Source of the DNA: an uncultured Clostridia bacterium | GTDB lineage: Bacteria; Bacillota; Clostridia; TANB77; CAG-508 | Length of the DNA: 7,235 nucleotides | Direction of reading: 5' to 3' | NCBI GenBank assembly: GCA_934167165.1 | Contig: CAKPKG010000042.1 | Span: forward strand, 1 to 7,235 | In this document: in pieces, positions 5,104 through 7,235 of the stretch | Numbering within the stretch: the first letter of the stretch is position 1 | How the letters are laid out: each line of letters starts with the position of its first letter | Translations under genes and position numbers: made by a program | The notes under the pieces: model-generated | What the model saw: the letters and a program-made list of their open reading frames with translations, nothing else | What the model was told of the DNA's origin: nothing | Databases searched by the model: none

Positions 5104-6741
5104 TTAATACATTCCTTCCATACCTTGTGGCATTCCTGCATTTGCATGATCACATCCACATTCTTTTTCTTTTTTCTCTGTTACAACGCTTTCTGTTGTA
5201 AGAATCATTGATGCTATACTTGCTGCATTTTGAAGTGCACTACGTGTTACTTTTGTTGGATCAACAATACCTGTTTTTTTCATATCAACATATTCCTCTT
5301 TTGCTGCATTAAATCCAATTCCATCTTCACTTGATTTTATTTTATTTAATATAACTGCACCTTCTAATCCTGCATTTGTTGCAATTTGTCTTACTGGTTC
5401 TTCCAATGCTTTTAAAACTATTTTTGCACCTATTTTCTCTTCTTCTGATAATCCATCTAAGCATTTTTCTACTGCTGGCATAATGTTTACAAGTGCTGTT
5501 CCTCCACCTGCAACTATTCCTTCTTCAACAGCTGCTTTTGTTGCAGATAAAGCATCTTCTATTCTTAATTTTTTCTCTTTCATTTCTACTTCTGTTGCTG
5601 CACCAACTTCTATTACAGCTACTCCTCCAGCTATTTTTGCTAGACGCTCTTGTAATTTTTCTTTATCAAATTCGCTAGTTGTTTCTTCTAGTTGTGATTT
5701 TATTTGTTTTACTCTTGCAGATAATTTTTCTTTATCACCTGCTCCGTCTACTATTATTGTGTTTTCTTTTTGTATTTTAACTTGTTTTGCTCTTCCTAAT
5801 TGTTCAATTGTTGTATCTTTTAATTCTAATCCTAAATCAGAAGTTATAACTTCTCCGCCTGTTAGAACTGCTATATCTTCTAGCATCTCTTTTCTTCTAT
5901 CACCAAATCCTGGAGCTTTTACTGCTGCAACATTTAGTACTCCTCTTAATTTATTTAATACTAATGTTGATAATGCTTCACTTTCTATATCATCTGCTAT
6001 AATTAGTAGTTTTCCTGATTGTTGCATTAAACTTTCTAGTAATGGTAATATTTCTTGGATATTGCTAATCTTTTTATCTGTAATTAATATATATGGATTT
6101 TCCATTACTGTTTCCATCTTGTCTGTATCTGTTACAAAATATGGTGATATATATCCTTTATCAAATTGCATACCTTCTACAACATTTAATCCTGTTGTTG
6201 CTGTTTTAGATTCTTCTATTGTTATAACACCATCTTTTGAAACTTTCTCCATTGCTTCTGCAATTAATTCTCCTATTTCATTGCTGTTTGCAGAAATGCT
6301 TGCTACTCTTGCTATATCTTCTTTTCCATTTATTTCTGAGCTAATTCCTTTTAGTCCTTCTACTGCTGATTCTACTGCTTTATCTATTCCTCTTTTTATA
6401 GCCATTGGATCTCCACCAGCAGCTACATTTTTTACTCCTTCCTTAATTATAGCTTGTGCTAAAACTGTTGCTGTTGTTGTTCCATCACCTGCAATATCAT
6501 TTGTTTTTGTTGCAACTTCTTTAACTAATCTAGCTCCTATATTTTCATAAGGGTCATCTAATTCAATTTCTTTTGCTATTGTAACACCATCATTTGTAAT
6601 AAGTGGTGCACCAAAACTTTTATCTAATACAACATTTCTACCTTTAGGTCCAAGTGTTACTTTAACTGTATCAGCTAATTTATTTACGCCATCTAACATT
6701 TTCTTTCTAGCGTCTTCTCCAAATTTAATCTCTTTTGACAT
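5104..6741 (-). CDS. groEL: Chaperonin GroEL (60 kDa)
   Basis: The cytoplasmic ATP-driven chaperonin that encloses unfolded proteins with its partner GroES. The full 545 residues are present, usual for the family. The nucleotide-binding elements TLGPKGRNVVL (29-39) and GDGTTTATVLA (85-95, with D86) are intact, as are the hydrolysis-linked D396 in RIEDAL and the AGGGTAL segment (411-417). The apical region (about 190-370) carries the usual KISNIQEILPLLE and KAPGFGDRRKEML segments. The tail is slightly odd: after a Lys/Glu run it has CGCDH (528-532), then AGMPQGMEGMY rather than a long GGM repeat. AAAGGAGA 9-10 nt before the ATG sets the start. It follows groES across a 165-bp gap that holds a repeat element. 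No terminator is seen directly after the stop. The long open frame antisense to it is a shadow of its codon bias. Confidence 0.99.
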   Translation of the reverse strand: MSKEIKFGEDARKKMLDGVNKLADTVKVTLGPKGRNVVLDKSFGAPLITNDGVTIAKEIELDDPYENIGARLVKEVATKTNDIAGDGTTTATVLAQAIIKEGVKNVAAGGDPMAIKRGIDKAVESAVEGLKGISSEINGKEDIARVASISANSNEIGELIAEAMEKVSKDGVITIEESKTATTGLNVVEGMQFDKGYISPYFVTDTDKMETVMENPYILITDKKISNIQEILPLLESLMQQSGKLLIIADDIESEALSTLVLNKLRGVLNVAAVKAPGFGDRRKEMLEDIAVLTGGEVITSDLGLELKDTTIEQLGRAKQVKIQKENTIIVDGAGDKEKLSARVKQIKSQLEETTSEFDKEKLQERLAKIAGGVAVIEVGAATEVEMKEKKLRIEDALSATKAAVEEGIVAGGGTALVNIMPAVEKCLDGLSEEEKIGAKIVLKALEEPVRQIATNAGLEGAVILNKIKSSEDGIGFNAAKEEYVDMKKTGIVDPTKVTRSALQNAASIASMILTTESVVTEKKEKECGCDHANAGMPQGMEGMY

Positions 6742-6773
6742 ATATATCGTCTCCTTTTTTATTTTAATTTACT

Positions 6774-6876
6774 GAATGGATGTGTGAGGTGTGATGTTGG
6801 AAGTTTGATTTATAAAATCAAGGCTTCGCAAGTCTTTTCATATTTTTCGCACTTCTCACCTCTCACTTCCCATTTC
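6774..6876. repeat. Branched inverted-repeat element between groES and groEL
   Basis: A stretch of about 103 bp whose outer arms (about 6774-6797 and 6851-6876) are imperfect reverse complements. The core GAGGTG (6786-6791) pairs with CACCTC (6857-6862). On each side the pairing is broken by single same-base mismatches (T opposite T on the plus strand at 6781, 6785, 6792 and 6795) and one bulge at 6871. Inside are two further hairpins: TTGATTT/AAATCAA (6805-6811 and 6815-6821), and AAGGCTT/AAGTCTT (6820-6826 and 6830-6836, one G-T pair on the plus strand, A-C on the other), which share two bases. The whole can be drawn as a branched structure. AATTTAC occurs on both sides (6766-6772 and 6881-6887), possibly a target duplication. 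It has no ORF of its own and looks like a MITE- or REP-type repeat unit. Confidence 0.6.
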
Positions 6877-6906
6877 GTAAAATTTACAATTTATCTAATT
6901 ATAAAT

Positions 6907-7176
6907 CTACTCAACTATAGCCAAGACATCCTCCTGCTTAACTATAGTATACTCTGTTTCTTCATATTTTACCTCTGTCCCAGAATATTTATTTATAATG
7001 ACTTTGTCACCTTCTTTTATATACATCTTTACATCTTCTGTTCCTGGTCCTACTGCTACAACTTCTGCTATTTGTGGTTTTTCTTTAGAACCACTTGATA
7101 AAATGATTCCACTTTTTGTAGTTTCTTCACTTTCTATCATTTTAATTAATACTCTATCTGCTAATGGTTTAATCAT
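6907..7176 (-). CDS. groES: Co-chaperonin GroES (10 kDa)
   Basis: The lid of the GroEL chamber: a heptameric 89-residue protein, slightly shorter than the usual 94-97. It opens with IKPLADRVLIK, and the mobile-loop region that docks on GroEL follows at about residues 15-32 (ESEETTKSGIIL, then SSGSKEKPQ). The conserved AEVVAVGPG (about 37-45), EGDKVIINKYSGTEVKY and the final EDVLAIVE are all present. I chose the ATG at 7176 because AAAGGAGG lies 9 nt upstream and the family begins here; an in-frame ATG at 7212 would add 12 residues that run through that ribosome site. It is the first gene of a groES-groEL operon, with a probable CIRCE half-site about 50 bp upstream. Confidence 0.97.
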   Translation of the reverse strand: MIKPLADRVLIKMIESEETTKSGIILSSGSKEKPQIAEVVAVGPGTEDVKMYIKEGDKVIINKYSGTEVKYEETEYTIVKQEDVLAIVE

Positions 7177-7225
7177 AATCACATTCCTCCTTTTGATTTG
7201 ATTATTTGTCACTTTTTGTTAAAAA

Positions 7226-7234
7226 TTAGCAGTC
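7226..7234. promoter_or_regulatory. Probable left half of a CIRCE operator (HrcA site), cut by the window edge
   Basis: TTAGCAGTC matches the CIRCE half-site TTAGCACTC at eight of nine positions. In a full CIRCE the second half, GAGTGCTAA, would follow after 9 bases, beyond the window. The position, 50 bp before the groES ATG, is where CIRCE normally sits in Firmicute groESL operons and would allow HrcA repression. Only half is visible, so the call depends on family context. Confidence 0.55.
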
Positions 7235-7235
7235 T

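Noticed and set aside
5483..6550. 355-codon open frame on the plus strand
   Set aside because: It is wholly antisense to groEL. Its Ser/Ile/Leu/Thr-rich, low-complexity translation is what AT-biased groEL codons give in reverse, and no ribosome site precedes it.
6774..6876. tRNA or small structured RNA gene reading of the groES-groEL repeat
   Set aside because: The branched fold is superficially clover-like, but there is no T-loop consensus, no anticodon-type arm of proper size, and the outer arms are too long and mismatched for an acceptor stem.
6784..7098. 104-codon plus-strand frame over the repeat and groES
   Set aside because: It is antisense to groES, has no ribosome site, and its translation is Phe/Tyr/Ile-rich shadow sequence.
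7177..7212. Longer groES with 12 extra N-terminal residues
   Set aside because: The added codons read through the AGGAGG ribosome site, and GroES proteins begin at the IKPLADR segment, so the ATG at 7176 is preferred.

Overview
The window reads as chromosomal DNA from a low-GC, anaerobic-type Firmicute, most likely a member of the Clostridia. The DNA is very AT-rich and codons strongly prefer A or T in the third position. Ribosome sites are strong AGGAGG-type, and sigma-A promoters close to the TTGACA/TATAAT consensus can be read by eye. The recognised proteins (GroES/GroEL with a CIRCE-like site, RNase J, a clostridial-type GluRS with an N-terminal extension) also fit. No species can be named from the sequence alone.

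Reading leftward along the minus strand from the right edge, half of a probable HrcA/CIRCE operator (7226-7234) leads into groES (6907-7176). A 165-bp gap follows, most of it filled by a branched inverted-repeat element (about 6774-6876), and then groEL (5104-6741). No terminator is visible after groEL. Its stop codon is followed at once by a sigma-A promoter (5068-5097) for a 42-aa lysine-rich microprotein (4907-5035). That small gene ends against a bidirectional terminator (4876-4905). On the other side of the terminator is the only plus-strand gene, a 40-aa protein (4745-4867) with ten cysteines and a short hydrophobic segment.

The 493 bases from 4252 to 4744 hold no established gene. They contain a perfect consensus promoter on the minus strand (4562-4590) and an unusually long leader of about 300 nt with short palindromes, a 9-bp hairpin and one possible 25-codon upstream ORF. 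The leader runs into the RNase J gene (2434-4251), which ends at a clear intrinsic terminator (2389-2422). A separate promoter (2262-2290) drives a two-gene unit: a NahK-like sugar-kinase-family phosphotransferase (1090-2217) and, overlapping it by 11 bp, glutamyl-tRNA synthetase (1-1100), which runs off the left edge.

Most of the window is housekeeping: protein folding, RNA processing and decay, and tRNA charging. The less ordinary parts are the repeat element inside the groESL operon, the two convergent microprotein genes missed by length-limited gene calling, and the long RNase J leader. I saw no mobile-element genes, CRISPR array, tRNA or rRNA, and no evidence for a multi-gene novel system.
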